The position numbers and the translations under genes are program-made. DNA of 64,000 nt from Salipiger abyssi (GTDB lineage Bacteria; Pseudomonadota; Alphaproteobacteria; Rhodobacterales; Rhodobacteraceae), in contig NZ_CP015093.1 of the NCBI RefSeq assembly GCF_001975705.1, positions 1,736,001 to 1,800,000 of the forward strand, written 5' to 3'. Shown piece after piece: positions 9,043 to 18,697 of this stretch. Numbering within the stretch: the first letter of the stretch is position 1; each line of letters begins with the position of its first letter. The notes under the pieces are model-generated. The model had not been told where the DNA came from. It searched no databases and saw only the letters and a list, made by a program, of their open reading frames with translations.

Positions 9043-9398
9043 CCTGACACCCCGCTGCGTGGATGGCGGAAGAACATCGGCTCCGCCTCCTTCTCCGGGG
9101 CCGGCGCGTCGGCGGCGGGCAGGTCATGCATGGAGGCGAGCATCAGCTCGAGCCGCTTGGCGACATCCTCCGCCCGTTTTGTCCGCGATTCGAGCGCCTC
9201 GGAGGACTCGCCCGCTGCGCTCTGCGCGGCGTCGAGCGTGCGGGTCAGATCGTCGACCTGCGCCGAGAGTACCGCCACCGCCCCGCCGACGCCGTTTTCC
9301 AGATCGGTGAATTTCGACAGGCGCCGGGACAGGACGAAACAGTAGAATCCGGCGCCCAGCGCGCCCGCGGCAAGCAGGATGTCGGCAATCATTTCCAT
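9039..9398 (-). CDS. Membrane-anchored coiled-coil protein in flagellar operon, unknown
   Basis: 119 aa with one N-terminal membrane helix (residues 3-24) and a coiled-coil body (about 28-90) with heptad-like Leu/Ala spacing (LSAQVDDLTRTLDAAQSA). No catalytic motif. Translationally coupled to the MotE-like gene by a 4-bp overlap and 13 bp after fliL, so a role at the flagellar base is likely from context. I do not recognise a named family. Confidence 0.68.
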   Translation of the reverse strand: MEMIADILLAAGALGAGFYCFVLSRRLSKFTDLENGVGGAVAVLSAQVDDLTRTLDAAQSAAGESSEALESRTKRAEDVAKRLELMLASMHDLPAADAPAPEKEAEPMFFRHPRSGVSG

Positions 9399-9411
9399 TC
9401 CGGTCTTCCTC

Positions 9412-9948
9412 TCAAGTCAGGACGAATTCCATGATCAGCAGGTCGCGCACGCGCCCCTCTCCGGCGACGAGCTGGAGCCGCCGCAGGATCTGCGAGCGCA
9501 GCTTGATCAGCGCGCCCGGCGCCTCGATATCGGCGGGTTCGAGCGCGCGCAGATAGGTGTTCAGCACATCCATGATGCGCGGCTGCAAGGTGGTGACATC
9601 GGCGGCATAGGCGGGCGGCACCTCCAGGCTGGCGCGAAACCGCAGGTGGTGCAGATTCGCGGTGGAGCCCATGGAAATGACCAGCGGCGGCAGCTCGACA
9701 AAGGCGGCGTTCGCATCCGGCATCGGTGCGGCGTGATCGCCGCCGCCGGCAGACTCATGCGAATCGCCGCCATGGCCGTCCCCGGCGGGTTTGGCGCCGC
9801 CGAAGGGCAGCAGGCCCGAGGACGCCGCGTAGAATCCGCCGCCACCGCCCGCCAGCGCCAGAACCAGCCCGACGATCAGCGGCAGTTTCGAGGATTTCTT
9901 CTGCGGAACGTCCGCCTCTTCGGGGGCGTCTGCGGTGGCATCGCTCAT
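9412..9948 (-). CDS. fliL: Flagellar basal body-associated protein FliL
   Basis: 178 aa. Cytoplasmic acidic N-terminus, one membrane helix (about residues 23-45), a His/Gly/Asp-rich linker (GDGHGGDSHESAGGGDH), then the periplasmic FliL domain with FVELPPLVISMG, LRFRASLEV and a C-terminal ILRRLQLVAGEGRVRDLLIMEFVLT-type end. FliL surrounds the stator and supports torque. First gene of the leftward fliL-X-motE unit, divergent from fliF with a 115-bp shared upstream region. Confidence 0.9.
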   Translation of the reverse strand: MSDATADAPEEADVPQKKSSKLPLIVGLVLALAGGGGGFYAASSGLLPFGGAKPAGDGHGGDSHESAGGGDHAAPMPDANAAFVELPPLVISMGSTANLHHLRFRASLEVPPAYAADVTTLQPRIMDVLNTYLRALEPADIEAPGALIKLRSQILRRLQLVAGEGRVRDLLIMEFVLT

Positions 9949-10063
9949 GGGCAGGCCTCTTCTTCAACCTTGTCCCGTTATAGCCGTGCAGGGACTAACC
10001 GATTGTTAAGGCTGATCGTCCAATGATGCCCTCACCGAGCAGAAGGTCGGAACGGAGGTTGGT

Positions 10064-11680
10064 TTGCAGCAGATCGCGCATATCTGGGAGGGCCTCGGCG
10101 CGCGGCGCCGGGTGATCGTCATCGCCGCATCCGCGGCAGTGCTGTTGGCACTGCTGGCGATGGGGCGCATGGCCTCGACGCCGTCGATGGCGCTGCTTTA
10201 CGCGGGGCTGGAGAATGGCGCCGCGGGCGAGGTGGTCTCGGCGCTGGAAGCGCGCGGCGTGCCCTACGAGGTGCGCGGCGGCGCCATTTTCGTGCCCGAG
10301 ACAGAGCGCGACACACTGCGCATGACGCTCGCGAGCGAGGGGCTGCCGGCGAATTCCAACCAGGGCTACGAGCTGCTCGACGGGCTGTCGGGATTCGGCA
10401 CCACCTCGCAGATGTTCGATGCCGCCTATTGGCGCGCCAAGGAGGGTGAGCTGGCGCGCACCATCGTCGCGAATCCCTATATTGCCACGGCGCGGGTGCA
10501 TATCGCCAATTCCTCGGCGAATCCCTTCCAGCGCGACGTGACGCCTTCGGCCTCGATCTCGGTCACCACCGCCGGCGAGGTGCTGTCGCCACAGCAGGCG
10601 CGGGCGCTGAAATATCTCGTCGCCTCCGCCGTGCCCGGGCTCACGCCCGAGGATGTGGCGGTGATCGACGGCAAGGGCGGGCTGATCGGTGCCGAGGACG
10701 AGACCGGCGCCGGCCCTACCGCCGACGACAAGGCGGCGCAGCTGCGCGACCGTGTGCAGCGGCTGGTCGAGGCGCGGGTGGGGCTGGGCAACGCGGTGGT
10801 CGAGGTCAGCGTCGATACGGTCACCGAGAGCGAGACGATTCGCCAGCGCCAGTTCGATCCCGAGGGCCGCGTGGTGATCTCCACCGATACCGAGGAGCAG
10901 AGCAGCACCTCCCAGGATACCGGCGGCGGCGATGTCACCGTCGCCTCCAACCTGCCTGACGGCGAGGCCGGGGGCGGCGACAGCTCGTCGAGCCAGAGCG
11001 CCGAGACCCGCGAGCGCGTAAACTACGAAGTCTCTGAAACTATGCGGGAAATCACCCGCGTGCCGGGAGCGATCAAGCGCCTGACCGTCGCCGTTCTGGT
11101 CAATGGCAGCTACGAGACGGCGGCAGACGGCACCCAGACATTCGTGCCGCTGCCCGAGGCGGAGCTGACGGCGCTGCGCGATCTGGTGGCCTCTGCCGTC
11201 GGTTTCGAGGAGGAGCGCGGCGACGAGATCACCCTGCGTTCCCTGCCCTTCGAGCGGCCCGAGGGGCTGGGCACCGGCCCGCTGGCGCCGGGCTGGTTCT
11301 CGATGCCGCTGGATCCGATGACGCTGATCCAGATGGCTGTTCTGGCGGTGGTGGCGCTGATCCTGGGGCTCTTCGTGGTGCGCCCGATCCTGACCGCGCC
11401 GGCGCGCGGCGCGGCTGAGGGCGGGGCGCTGGCGCTGCCCGGCGGCGGCGACATGTCGGCACAGGTGCTGGAGGGCGAGATCTCGCCCGACGAGGACGAT
11501 TTCGCCCCCTTGCCGTCGCTCGGCGGCGGCGAGGGATTCGGCGGCATGGGCATGGTCGATTTCGATGCTCCCGCAGAGGAAGACCCGGTGGACCGGCTGC
11601 GCAACCTGATCGAAGAGCGCAAGAGCGAGACGGTCGAGATCCTGCGCAGCTGGCTCGATGACAAGGAAGACGCGCAATGA
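10064..11680 (+). CDS. fliF: Flagellar MS-ring protein FliF
   Basis: 538 aa, normal length. Two membrane helices (about residues 18-38 and 415-440) flank a periplasmic region with YscJ/FliF domains; the block FGTTSQMFDAAYWRAKEGELARTI and the RVHIANSSANPFQRD segment are typical. The C-terminal cytoplasmic tail (about 500-538, DRLRNLIEERKSETVEILRSWLDD) is the FliG-binding helix. The start is TTG at 10064: GGAGG lies 5 bp upstream and no in-frame ATG gives a normal N-terminus. First gene of fliF-fliH-fliN-fliP. Confidence 0.95.
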   Translation: MQQIAHIWEGLGARRRVIVIAASAAVLLALLAMGRMASTPSMALLYAGLENGAAGEVVSALEARGVPYEVRGGAIFVPETERDTLRMTLASEGLPANSNQGYELLDGLSGFGTTSQMFDAAYWRAKEGELARTIVANPYIATARVHIANSSANPFQRDVTPSASISVTTAGEVLSPQQARALKYLVASAVPGLTPEDVAVIDGKGGLIGAEDETGAGPTADDKAAQLRDRVQRLVEARVGLGNAVVEVSVDTVTESETIRQRQFDPEGRVVISTDTEEQSSTSQDTGGGDVTVASNLPDGEAGGGDSSSSQSAETRERVNYEVSETMREITRVPGAIKRLTVAVLVNGSYETAADGTQTFVPLPEAELTALRDLVASAVGFEEERGDEITLRSLPFERPEGLGTGPLAPGWFSMPLDPMTLIQMAVLAVVALILGLFVVRPILTAPARGAAEGGALALPGGGDMSAQVLEGEISPDEDDFAPLPSLGGGEGFGGMGMVDFDAPAEEDPVDRLRNLIEERKSETVEILRSWLDDKEDAQ

Positions 11681-12282
11681 CCAGGCTCTGCGAGATTCTT
11701 GAGGATTTCGGCACCGCCCGGGCCGCACCCGAACCCGCCGCGCCGCTGCATGACGACAGCGAACTGGAGGCGGCGCGGCTCGAATCCTTCGACACCGGAT
11801 ATCGCGCCGGCTGGGACGATGCGATCAAGGCGCAGAATGACGATCACGCCCGCATCGCCAGCGATTTTGCACAGAATCTTCAGGATCTGTCCTTCACCTA
11901 TCACGAGGCCTACAGCCAGGTGCTCAACGGCATCGCACCGCTGCTCGAGGATGTGGTCGGCAAGCTGCTGCCGGCGCTGCTGCGCGAGACTCTGGGCGAA
12001 CATATCGCCGAGCAGCTGCGCGCCATGGCGCGCGAGATCGGCACGCTCGACGTGGTGATCGCCGTGGCGCCGGGCAGCGCCGAGTCGGTGATGCCGCTGC
12101 TCGAGGCGGATTTCGGCTTTCCGCTGAAACTGGTCGAGGATTCGACGCTGGCCGAGGGTCAGGCCGATATCCGCTTTGCCGAGACCGAAAAGCAGATCGA
12201 CCTTGGCGGGCTTGTGCAGGAGGTGGCGCAGGCGGTGCAGGGCTTTGTGCACGATAACCGGAGGAACACCGCCCATGGATGA
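11677..12282 (+). CDS. fliH: FliH-like flagellar assembly protein
   Basis: 201 aa. Position between fliF and fliN, a central helical region (about 30-80) and a C-terminal FliH/YscL-like domain (LLPALLRETLGEHIAEQLRAM; then ADIRFAETEKQIDLGGL) point to the FliI-binding regulator of the flagellar export ATPase. Starts in a 4-bp overlap with fliF (11677-11680) and overlaps fliN by 8 bp, so translation is coupled. Sequence similarity to FliH is weak, as usual in this order; the assignment leans on context. No fliI is present in the window. Confidence 0.72.
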   Translation: MTRLCEILEDFGTARAAPEPAAPLHDDSELEAARLESFDTGYRAGWDDAIKAQNDDHARIASDFAQNLQDLSFTYHEAYSQVLNGIAPLLEDVVGKLLPALLRETLGEHIAEQLRAMAREIGTLDVVIAVAPGSAESVMPLLEADFGFPLKLVEDSTLAEGQADIRFAETEKQIDLGGLVQEVAQAVQGFVHDNRRNTAHG

Positions 12283-12562
12283 CATGACCGAAGACACGGG
12301 GCCCGGCGCCGCGACCCCTTTCACATCCGTCCCGATCGAGATCACCGTCTCGGTGGGCCGCGCCCGACCGCTGGTGCGCGACCTGCTGAAACTGGGCGAA
12401 GGCTCGGTGCTGACGCTCGACAAGCGGCTCGAGGATCCGGTGGAGCTCTATGTCGGCGACCGGCTGATCGGCATCGGCGCGCTGGAGGTGGTCGAGGGGG
12501 CGGAGAACGGCCAGCTCGCGGTGCGGCTGACCGAGGTTGTCGATCTGAAGAACCCGTCCTGA
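12275..12562 (+). CDS. fliN: Flagellar motor switch protein FliN
   Basis: 95 aa SpoA/C-ring domain protein: PIEITVSVGRARPLVRDLLKLGEGSVLTL and the hallmark VELYVGDRLIGIGALEVV. Builds the base of the cytoplasmic C-ring that sets rotation direction. The ATG at 12275 is preceded by CCGGAGG (10 bp); an in-frame ATG at 12284 is the alternative. The gene overlaps fliH by 8 bp and ends 3 bp before fliP. Confidence 0.92.
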   Translation: MDDMTEDTGPGAATPFTSVPIEITVSVGRARPLVRDLLKLGEGSVLTLDKRLEDPVELYVGDRLIGIGALEVVEGAENGQLAVRLTEVVDLKNPS

Positions 12563-12565
12563 GCG

Positions 12566-13288
12566 ATGATCCGGCGCGTTCTCCTCATTCTGGCGGCGCT
12601 GCTGCTGGCCGGTCCCGCCGCCGCGCAGGAGGTCACGCTGGATCTGGGCGGTGGCTCGGTCACCGCCGCCAGCCTTCAGCTTATCGCGCTGATCACGCTG
12701 CTGAGCCTCGCGCCCGGCATCGCGATCATGGTGACCTGCTTTCCCTTTCTGGTCACCGTGCTGTCGATCCTGCGCCAGGCGGTGGGCTTGCAGCAATCGC
12801 CCCCCAATATGCTGATCGTCAGCCTGGCGCTGTTTCTGACCTATTTCGTGATGGAGCCGGTCTTTACCGAGGCCTGGGAACAGGGGCTGCAACCGCTGGT
12901 CGAGGAACAGATCGAGATCGCCGAGGCGTTCGACCGCACGCTGGCGCCGTTCCGCAGCTTCATGGCGGCGCGCACCGATGCCGCGACCTTCGACAATATG
13001 GCCGATCTGCGCCCGGATGCGCGTGGCACGGCGCTGGCGCCCGAAGCGCCGCTCTCGGTGCTGATCCCCAGCTTCATGCTGTCCGAGATCGCGCGGGCCT
13101 TTCAGGTGGGCTTCCTGATCTTCCTGCCCTTCCTGATCATCGATCTGGTGGTCGCGGCGGTGCTGATGTCGATGGGCATGATGATGGTGCCGCCCGCCAT
13201 CGTCTCGCTGCCCTTCAAGCTCGCTTTCTTCGTCATCGCCGACGGCTGGTCGCTGCTCGCCGGATCGCTGGTCCGGAGCTATTTCTGA
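12566..13288 (+). CDS. fliP: Flagellar type III export gate protein FliP
   Basis: 240 aa inner-membrane export-gate subunit. Cleavable signal peptide (about residues 1-21, ending AAAQ), then four membrane helices with the family blocks LLSLAPGIAIMVTCFP, SPPNMLIVSLALFLT, IPSFMLSEIARAFQVGF and MGMMMVPPAIVSLPFK. Last gene of the fliF-fliH-fliN-fliP run; fliQ, fliR and flhB do not follow, so the rest of the gate is encoded elsewhere. Followed by a palindromic repeat pair before the convergent trhO. Confidence 0.95.
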   Translation: MIRRVLLILAALLLAGPAAAQEVTLDLGGGSVTAASLQLIALITLLSLAPGIAIMVTCFPFLVTVLSILRQAVGLQQSPPNMLIVSLALFLTYFVMEPVFTEAWEQGLQPLVEEQIEIAEAFDRTLAPFRSFMAARTDAATFDNMADLRPDARGTALAPEAPLSVLIPSFMLSEIARAFQVGFLIFLPFLIIDLVVAAVLMSMGMMMVPPAIVSLPFKLAFFVIADGWSLLAGSLVRSYF

Positions 13289-13302
13289 GCGGCGAAACAC
13301 CC

Positions 13303-13362
13303 GCCCCGGACCTGATCCGGGGCTTCCACCCTGGCCATGAGGCCCCGGATCCGGTCCGGGGC
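13303..13362. repeat. GCCCCGGAnnTGATCCGGGGC-type inverted repeat pair
   Basis: Two 21-bp near-palindromes (13303-13323 and 13342-13362), each with GCCCCGGA/TCCGGGGC ends, in opposite orientation with one mismatch between them. Together they can fold into a long hairpin between the convergent fliP and trhO genes and may stop transcription from both sides. Same family as the pairs at 36020-36087 and 49286-49377. Confidence 0.8.
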
Positions 13363-13368
13363 GCGGGG

Positions 13369-14295
13369 TCAGACTTCGGAATCGTCCGGCACATCCGCAT
13401 GCAGGTGACGCACGCCCCGGGCGCGGGCCAGCGCGATCTGCTTCTGCCGCTCGCGGAACCGCGCCTTGTCCTCCTCCGAGGTCTCGGAAATGCAGTGATG
13501 GCAGGAGACGCCATGCTCGTATTCCGGGCGCTCGCGGTCTTCCGGCAGGATCGGACGACGACAGGCATGGCAGAGCAGATGCGGCCCCTCGCGCAGCCCG
13601 TGCTCCACCGAAACGCGCCCGTCGAAGACGAAACAGCTGCCCTGCCAGGCGCTCTCCGCTTCCGGCACCTCCTCGAGATATTTCAGGATGCCGCCCTTGA
13701 GGTGATAGACCTCCTCCACCCCCTGACCGAGCAGCCAGTTGGTGGATTTCTCGCAGCGGATGCCGCCGGTGCAGAACATCGCGATGCGCTTGTTGTGGAA
13801 CCGCGCCTTGTTCTCTTCCCACCAGGCGGGGAAATCGCGGAAGCTCTCGGTCTGCGGATCGACGGCACCCTCGAAACTGCCGATGGCGACCTCGTAATCG
13901 TTGCGCGTGTCGATCACCGCCACATCCGGCGACCGGATCAGCGCGTTCCACTCCGCCGGGTCGACGTAATGCCCGACCCGCGCCAGCGGATCGACATCGG
14001 GCTGGCCCATGGTGACGATCTCGCGCTTCAGCCGCACCTTCATCCGGGCAAAGGGCCGCTCGGCGGCACTCGACAGCTTCCAGACGATATCGGCGCAGCC
14101 GGGCAGCGCGCGGATATGCGCCAGCACCGCGTCGATGCCCTCGCGCGGGCCGGCGATCGTGCCGTTGATCCCCTCGCGCGCCAGCAGCAGCGTGCCGGTG
14201 ACGGCGTGCTCGCGGCACAGCTCAAGCAGCGGCGCCCGCAGGGCGTCGGGATCGTCGAACCGGGTGAAATGATAGAGCGCGCAGACGGTGAACAT
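13369..14295 (-). CDS. trhO: tRNA uridine(34) 5-hydroxylase, rhodanese type (TrhO/YceA)
   Basis: 308 aa. O2-dependent hydroxylation of tRNA U34 to ho5U. N-terminal acylphosphatase-like domain ([22 protein letters not shown]), central rhodanese domain with [21 protein letters not shown] and active-site loop [10 protein letters not shown], then a C-terminal Cys-rich segment ([13 protein letters not shown]). Start 14295 ([10 protein letters not shown]) is the usual N-terminus; the longer frame overlaps pncA. No Shine-Dalgarno sequence precedes this ATG. Confidence 0.93.
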   Translation of the reverse strand: MFTVCALYHFTRFDDPDALRAPLLELCREHAVTGTLLLAREGINGTIAGPREGIDAVLAHIRALPGCADIVWKLSSAAERPFARMKVRLKREIVTMGQPDVDPLARVGHYVDPAEWNALIRSPDVAVIDTRNDYEVAIGSFEGAVDPQTESFRDFPAWWEENKARFHNKRIAMFCTGGIRCEKSTNWLLGQGVEEVYHLKGGILKYLEEVPEAESAWQGSCFVFDGRVSVEHGLREGPHLLCHACRRPILPEDRERPEYEHGVSCHHCISETSEEDKARFRERQKQIALARARGVRHLHADVPDDSEV

Positions 14296-14302
14296 GGGCG
14301 TC

Positions 14303-14331
14303 CAGATACGCCTTGCATCGGCGCTGGGCAA
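14303..14331 (-). promoter_or_regulatory. Candidate promoter of trhO, possibly giving a leaderless mRNA
   Basis: On the minus strand TTGCCC (14331-14326), a 17-bp spacer, then TATCTG (14308-14303). Transcription would begin about at 14297, within a few bases of the trhO ATG at 14295, which also lacks a ribosome binding site. Confidence 0.35.
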
Positions 14332-14371
14332 GCGGGAGGATCGCCGCAGCCGACCGGAAGGAGACCGACCC

Positions 14372-14965
14372 ATGCACGCGCTCATCGTTATCGACCTCCA
14401 GACAGATTTCTGCCCCGGCGGGGCGCTGGCCGTCGCCGGCGGCGACGAGATCGTCGCCCCGGTCAACGCCATGATGCCGGAGTTCGACGCCGTCATCCTG
14501 ACGCAGGACTGGCACCCGGCGGGGCATTCCTCCTTTGCCAGCAGCCATGACGGCAAGGCGCCGTTCGAGCTGACCGAGATGCCCTACGGCCCGCAGGTGC
14601 TCTGGCCGGATCATTGCGTGATCGGCTCGTCGGGGGCGGCGTTCCACCCGGAGCTGGAGACCGACCGCGCCGATCTGGTGATCCGCAAGGGCTTCCGCCC
14701 GGCCATCGACAGCTATTCGGCCTTCTTCGAGAACGACCACAGCACGCCCACCGGGCTGGAGGGCTATCTGCGCACGCGCGGCATCAGGCGGCTGACGATG
14801 GTCGGGCTCGCCACCGATTTCTGCGTGAATTTCTCGGCGGTGGACGCGGCCAAGCTGGGATTCGACGTCACCGTCCTGGAAAGCGCCTGCCGGGGCATCG
14901 ACCTCGGCGGCTCGCTCGCGGCGGCGCGTGAGGGCATGCGCGCGGCGGGCGTGACGCTTACCTGA
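14372..14965 (+). CDS. pncA: Nicotinamidase
   Basis: 197 aa cysteine hydrolase turning nicotinamide into nicotinate for NAD salvage. Catalytic Asp in [14 protein letters not shown] (Asp10), Lys in IRKGF, metal-binding D-x-H in [12 protein letters not shown], and nucleophile Cys in [19 protein letters not shown] sits 7 bp before the ATG. The product nicotinate is the substrate of PncB, encoded two genes downstream on the same strand. Confidence 0.95.
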   Translation: MHALIVIDLQTDFCPGGALAVAGGDEIVAPVNAMMPEFDAVILTQDWHPAGHSSFASSHDGKAPFELTEMPYGPQVLWPDHCVIGSSGAAFHPELETDRADLVIRKGFRPAIDSYSAFFENDHSTPTGLEGYLRTRGIRRLTMVGLATDFCVNFSAVDAAKLGFDVTVLESACRGIDLGGSLAAAREGMRAAGVTLT

Positions 14966-15034
14966 GCGGATTTGCCGATTTCTTAACCCGCGCACGGCTA
15001 GATGGTCCGGATAGAGGACCGGAAAGCGCGGGAG

Positions 15035-17383
15035 ATGTCGCAGAGCCCGATTGTGGAAAACCAGTCGCTCGCCGCCTTCGAGGCGAGCAACAGCCCTGCG
15101 GGGCTCTTGCAGCGCTATGCGCGCGGCCGGGTGAGGTATTTCGCCCATCGTCAGATTGCCACCGGTGTCGGCGCGCTGGCTCTGGCGCTGCTGGTGTCGC
15201 CGCTCACGGGCATGCTCGCCGCGATGCTGGTCATTCTGGGCGAGGCGGTGGATTGCGAGGTGCTGCGCCGGGTGCCGGCGGCACTGCACCGGGGCGCGCC
15301 GCTGCGTCGGGTGGCGCTTGTCAGCGCGGTCTCGGCGGGGTTCCAGGCGCTGACCATCTCGGCCACGGTCGTGCTGGCGCAATACACCGCCACCGATGGC
15401 GAGGCCTCGCTCTTCAGCTTTGCCTTTCTCGCGGCGGCGGTGCTGAATGCCGGTGTGGTGCGCCGCTATCACCCGCTCGCCACCGATGCGCGCATCGTCA
15501 TCTACGCGCTGACCGCGCTGGCCGGGTTCGTCGCCGAGGTGCTGGTGGAGGAATCCGGCGCCGGGCTGGTCTATAATTTCTTCGGCCTGGCGATGCTTGC
15601 CTTCATCTCCTTCGTATTCCTGCGCTTTGTCGACGGGGCCGAGCGCCGGCGCGCCGAAGACAGCCTGCGCCTGCTCGAGGGGCAGGCGGCGCTGGCGCGT
15701 GCCAACCGCGATCTGCGCGCCTCGCAGGCGGAGGTGCGGCAACTGGCGCTGGTCGCCCGGCATGCCAACGATTCGATCATGCTGATGGATCCTGAGTCTC
15801 GGGTGCTCTGGGTCAATGACGGGTTCACGCGGCAGAAGGGCTATACTGCCGCCGATGTCGTGGGCCGGCTGGCGGGCGATCTGCTTGCCGGGCCCGACAG
15901 CGATCTGGAGGATCTGGCGGATCTGTCGCGACGGGTGGCCGCGGGCGAGACGATGCGCCGCGAGATCCTGAATTACACCGCCGACGGGCGCAAGATCTGG
16001 GTCGAGGCGGCCTTTGCACCGATCCTGAATGCACGGGGCGAGGTCGAAAAGGTCATCGTCACCGAGCGCGATATCACCGATGCGCGGCTGCGCGCGCGGG
16101 AACTCGCCGAGGCCAAGGAGCGCGCCGAGGAGGGCGCGCGCACCAAGGCGGTGTTCCTGGCCACCATGAGCCACGAGATCCGCACGCCGATGAACGGCAT
16201 CATCGGCATGACAGACCTGCTCTTCGAGGGGCGGCTGACCCCGGATCAGAAGCTCTACGCCGCGACCATCCGCAAATCCGCCGAGGCGCTGATGAAGATC
16301 ATCAACGACATTCTCGATTATTCCAAGCTCGAGGCGGACAAGTTCGCCATCCTGGCCGAGCCGTTTTCACTGGCCGCCTGCATCCGCGACGCGGCAGAGG
16401 TGCTGCGCCCGCAGGCGCGCGAAAAGGGCCTGTTTCTCGATATCTGCCACGAGACGCCGCTGCCAGACCGGCTTTGCGGCGACAGCGGACGGGTGCGGCA
16501 GATCCTCATCAATCTGCTGGGCAATGCGGTCAAGTTCACCGAGGCCGGCGGCGTCACCCTGACCACCCGCGCCAAGAGCGATGTGGCGGGGGCCGATGTG
16601 ACAATCGTCGTGCAGGACAGCGGCATCGGCGTGCCGGAAGCGCGCGCGGAACGGATCTTCGAGCAGTTCGAACAGGCCGATGCCGAGACCACCCGCCGCT
16701 ACGGCGGCACCGGGCTGGGTCTGGCGATCTCGCGGCAGCTCGCGGCACGTATGGGCGGCGGTCTGCGCCTGCTGCGCGGCGAGGGCCCCGGCGCCTGTTT
16801 CGAGCTGACGCTGCGGCTGGGCAAACCGCTTGGCCAGGGTCCGCCGCCGTGTGTCGCGGCGGCGGCGGTCGCGCCGGGCCTGCTGGCGCCGATGCGCCTG
16901 CTTCTGGCGGAGGATAACGGCACCAACCGCCTGCTCGTGCGGCGCTTTCTCGAAGAGCAGCCGGTCGAGATATACGAGGCGCTGAACGGTCGCGAGGCGG
17001 TGGAGCGCGTGCGTGCCGATCCGCCCGACGCGGTGCTGATGGACATGTCCATGCCGGTGCTCGACGGGCTCTCGGCGACCCGGATCATCCGCGCGGCAGA
17101 CCTGCCGCAGCCCTGGATCGTAGCGCTCACCGCCAATGCCTTCGACAGCGACCGCGCCGCATGTCTCGCGGCGGGTATGGACGATTTCCTCGGCAAGCCG
17201 CTGCGCAAGAGCGCCCTGCTCGCGGCGCTGGCCCGGGCGCAGGCGGGGGAGAAACCGCTTGGCCCTCCGGCGCGTGATGGCGTATCACGGGCACCGACCC
17301 CCGCGCAGGAGCCGCCGTCTTGGAAATCGCCACAAGAGTCTGGAACCACAAGTGGAAAATCGACCCGATCGTCCGCTCGCTGA
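15035..17383 (+). CDS. Hybrid sensor histidine kinase with PAS and receiver domains
   Basis: 782 aa from ATG 15035 (11 codons more if ATG 15002 is used; GGAAAG 9 bp upstream favours 15035). Domains in order: about five to six N-terminal membrane helices (residues 40-200) with no large periplasmic domain, a short coiled coil, a PAS domain (about 230-350), HisKA with [15 protein letters not shown] (His about 379), HATPase ([27 protein letters not shown]), and a receiver with phospho-acceptor in [12 protein letters not shown] (Asp about 670), then a 50-residue tail. The signal is not evident; a membrane-bound ligand or membrane state is possible. The 3' end overlaps pncB by 64 bp. Confidence 0.9.
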   Translation: MSQSPIVENQSLAAFEASNSPAGLLQRYARGRVRYFAHRQIATGVGALALALLVSPLTGMLAAMLVILGEAVDCEVLRRVPAALHRGAPLRRVALVSAVSAGFQALTISATVVLAQYTATDGEASLFSFAFLAAAVLNAGVVRRYHPLATDARIVIYALTALAGFVAEVLVEESGAGLVYNFFGLAMLAFISFVFLRFVDGAERRRAEDSLRLLEGQAALARANRDLRASQAEVRQLALVARHANDSIMLMDPESRVLWVNDGFTRQKGYTAADVVGRLAGDLLAGPDSDLEDLADLSRRVAAGETMRREILNYTADGRKIWVEAAFAPILNARGEVEKVIVTERDITDARLRARELAEAKERAEEGARTKAVFLATMSHEIRTPMNGIIGMTDLLFEGRLTPDQKLYAATIRKSAEALMKIINDILDYSKLEADKFAILAEPFSLAACIRDAAEVLRPQAREKGLFLDICHETPLPDRLCGDSGRVRQILINLLGNAVKFTEAGGVTLTTRAKSDVAGADVTIVVQDSGIGVPEARAERIFEQFEQADAETTRRYGGTGLGLAISRQLAARMGGGLRLLRGEGPGACFELTLRLGKPLGQGPPPCVAAAAVAPGLLAPMRLLLAEDNGTNRLLVRRFLEEQPVEIYEALNGREAVERVRADPPDAVLMDMSMPVLDGLSATRIIRAADLPQPWIVALTANAFDSDRAACLAAGMDDFLGKPLRKSALLAALARAQAGEKPLGPPARDGVSRAPTPAQEPPSWKSPQESGTTSGKSTRSSAR

Positions 17384-18609
17384 TTGATACCGATTTCTAC
17401 AAGCTGCTGATGTGCCAGTCGGTGTTCCACAACCGGCCAGACACGCAGGTGACCTTCAGCCTGATCAACCGGTCGTCGCAGGTGCCGCTGGCCCGGCTGA
17501 TCGACGAGGGTGAGCTGCGCGAACAGCTCGATCATATCCGCTCGCTCTCGCTGAGCCGCGGCGAAAGCACCTGGCTGCGCGGCAACACCTTTTACGGCAA
17601 GCGCCAGATGTTCCGCCCGGATTTCATGGAGTGGTTCGAGAACCTGCAACTGCCGCCCTATTTCCTCGAGCGCGTCGGCGATCAGTACGAGCTGACCTTC
17701 GAAGGCTCCTGGCCCGAGGTCATGCTGTGGGAAATCCCGGCGCTCGCGGTGCTTATGGAGCTGCGCGGCCGCGCCGTGCTCAACGATATGAAGCGCTTCG
17801 AGCTTCAGGTGCTCTATGCCCGCGCGGCGACGAAGCTCTGGGAAAAGGTCGAGCGGCTGCGCATGGTGCCCGGGCTGCGCATCGCCGATTTCGGCACGAG
17901 GCGCCGGCACAGCTTTCTCTGGCAGGACTGGTGCGTGCAGGCCATGGTCGAGGGGCTGGGCAGCGGCTTTACCGGCACCTCCAACTGCCTCATCGCCAAG
18001 AACCGCGATCTGGAGGCCATCGGCACCAACGCCCATGAGCTGCCCATGGTCTATGCGGCGCTGGCCGGGGACGACGCGGCGCTGGCGCGCGCGCCCTACG
18101 ACGTGCTGGCCGACTGGCATCAGGAACACGAGGGCAATCTGCGCATCATCCTGCCCGACACCTACGGCACCGAAGGCTTCCTGCGCCACGCGCCCGACTG
18201 GCTGGCGGGCTGGACCGGCATCCGCATCGACAGCGGCGATCCCGAGCGCGGCGCCGAGATCGCAATCGACTGGTGGAAGCAGCGCGGCGAGGATCCCAGG
18301 GAAAAGCTGGTGATCTTCTCCGACGGGCTCGATGTCGACAAGATCCTGGAGCTGCACGAGAAATTCCATCGCCGGGTGCGCGTGTCCTTCGGCTGGGGCA
18401 CGCTGCTGACCAATGATTTCCGCGGGCTGACGACGGATGACCGGCTGGCGCCATTCAGCCTGGTCTGCAAGGCGATCAGCGCCAACGGGCGCCCCACGGT
18501 CAAGCTTTCGGACAATCCCAACAAGGCGATGGGCCCGGCGTCAGAGATCGAGCGTTACAAGCGGGTGTTCCAGGTCGGCGAGCAGGAACGCCACGAGGTG
18601 CTCGTCTGA
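17320..18609 (+). CDS. pncB: Nicotinate phosphoribosyltransferase
   Basis: 429 aa. Joins nicotinate and PRPP to form nicotinate mononucleotide (Preiss-Handler salvage). Family blocks: [17 protein letters not shown], the catalytic-His segment [33 protein letters not shown], and [11 protein letters not shown]. Start is TTG at 17320 with CAGGAG about 8 bp before it; this is inside the preceding kinase gene, in another frame. No later start would keep the conserved N-terminus. Acts with PncA, encoded just upstream of the kinase. Confidence 0.93.
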   Translation: MEIATRVWNHKWKIDPIVRSLIDTDFYKLLMCQSVFHNRPDTQVTFSLINRSSQVPLARLIDEGELREQLDHIRSLSLSRGESTWLRGNTFYGKRQMFRPDFMEWFENLQLPPYFLERVGDQYELTFEGSWPEVMLWEIPALAVLMELRGRAVLNDMKRFELQVLYARAATKLWEKVERLRMVPGLRIADFGTRRRHSFLWQDWCVQAMVEGLGSGFTGTSNCLIAKNRDLEAIGTNAHELPMVYAALAGDDAALARAPYDVLADWHQEHEGNLRIILPDTYGTEGFLRHAPDWLAGWTGIRIDSGDPERGAEIAIDWWKQRGEDPREKLVIFSDGLDVDKILELHEKFHRRVRVSFGWGTLLTNDFRGLTTDDRLAPFSLVCKAISANGRPTVKLSDNPNKAMGPASEIERYKRVFQVGEQERHEVLV

Positions 18610-18697
18610 GCCCGCGCGGGCGCTAGACTCTTGGCGGTTGAACACCCCGAAGGGTGCCGCAAGGCCGCGGCCCCGGCAGTTCAGGAGGACAGGACGC

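Noticed and set aside
11924..14218. 764-codon minus-strand frame across fliN, fliP and trhO
   Set aside because: Overlaps four well-supported genes and shows no family motif.
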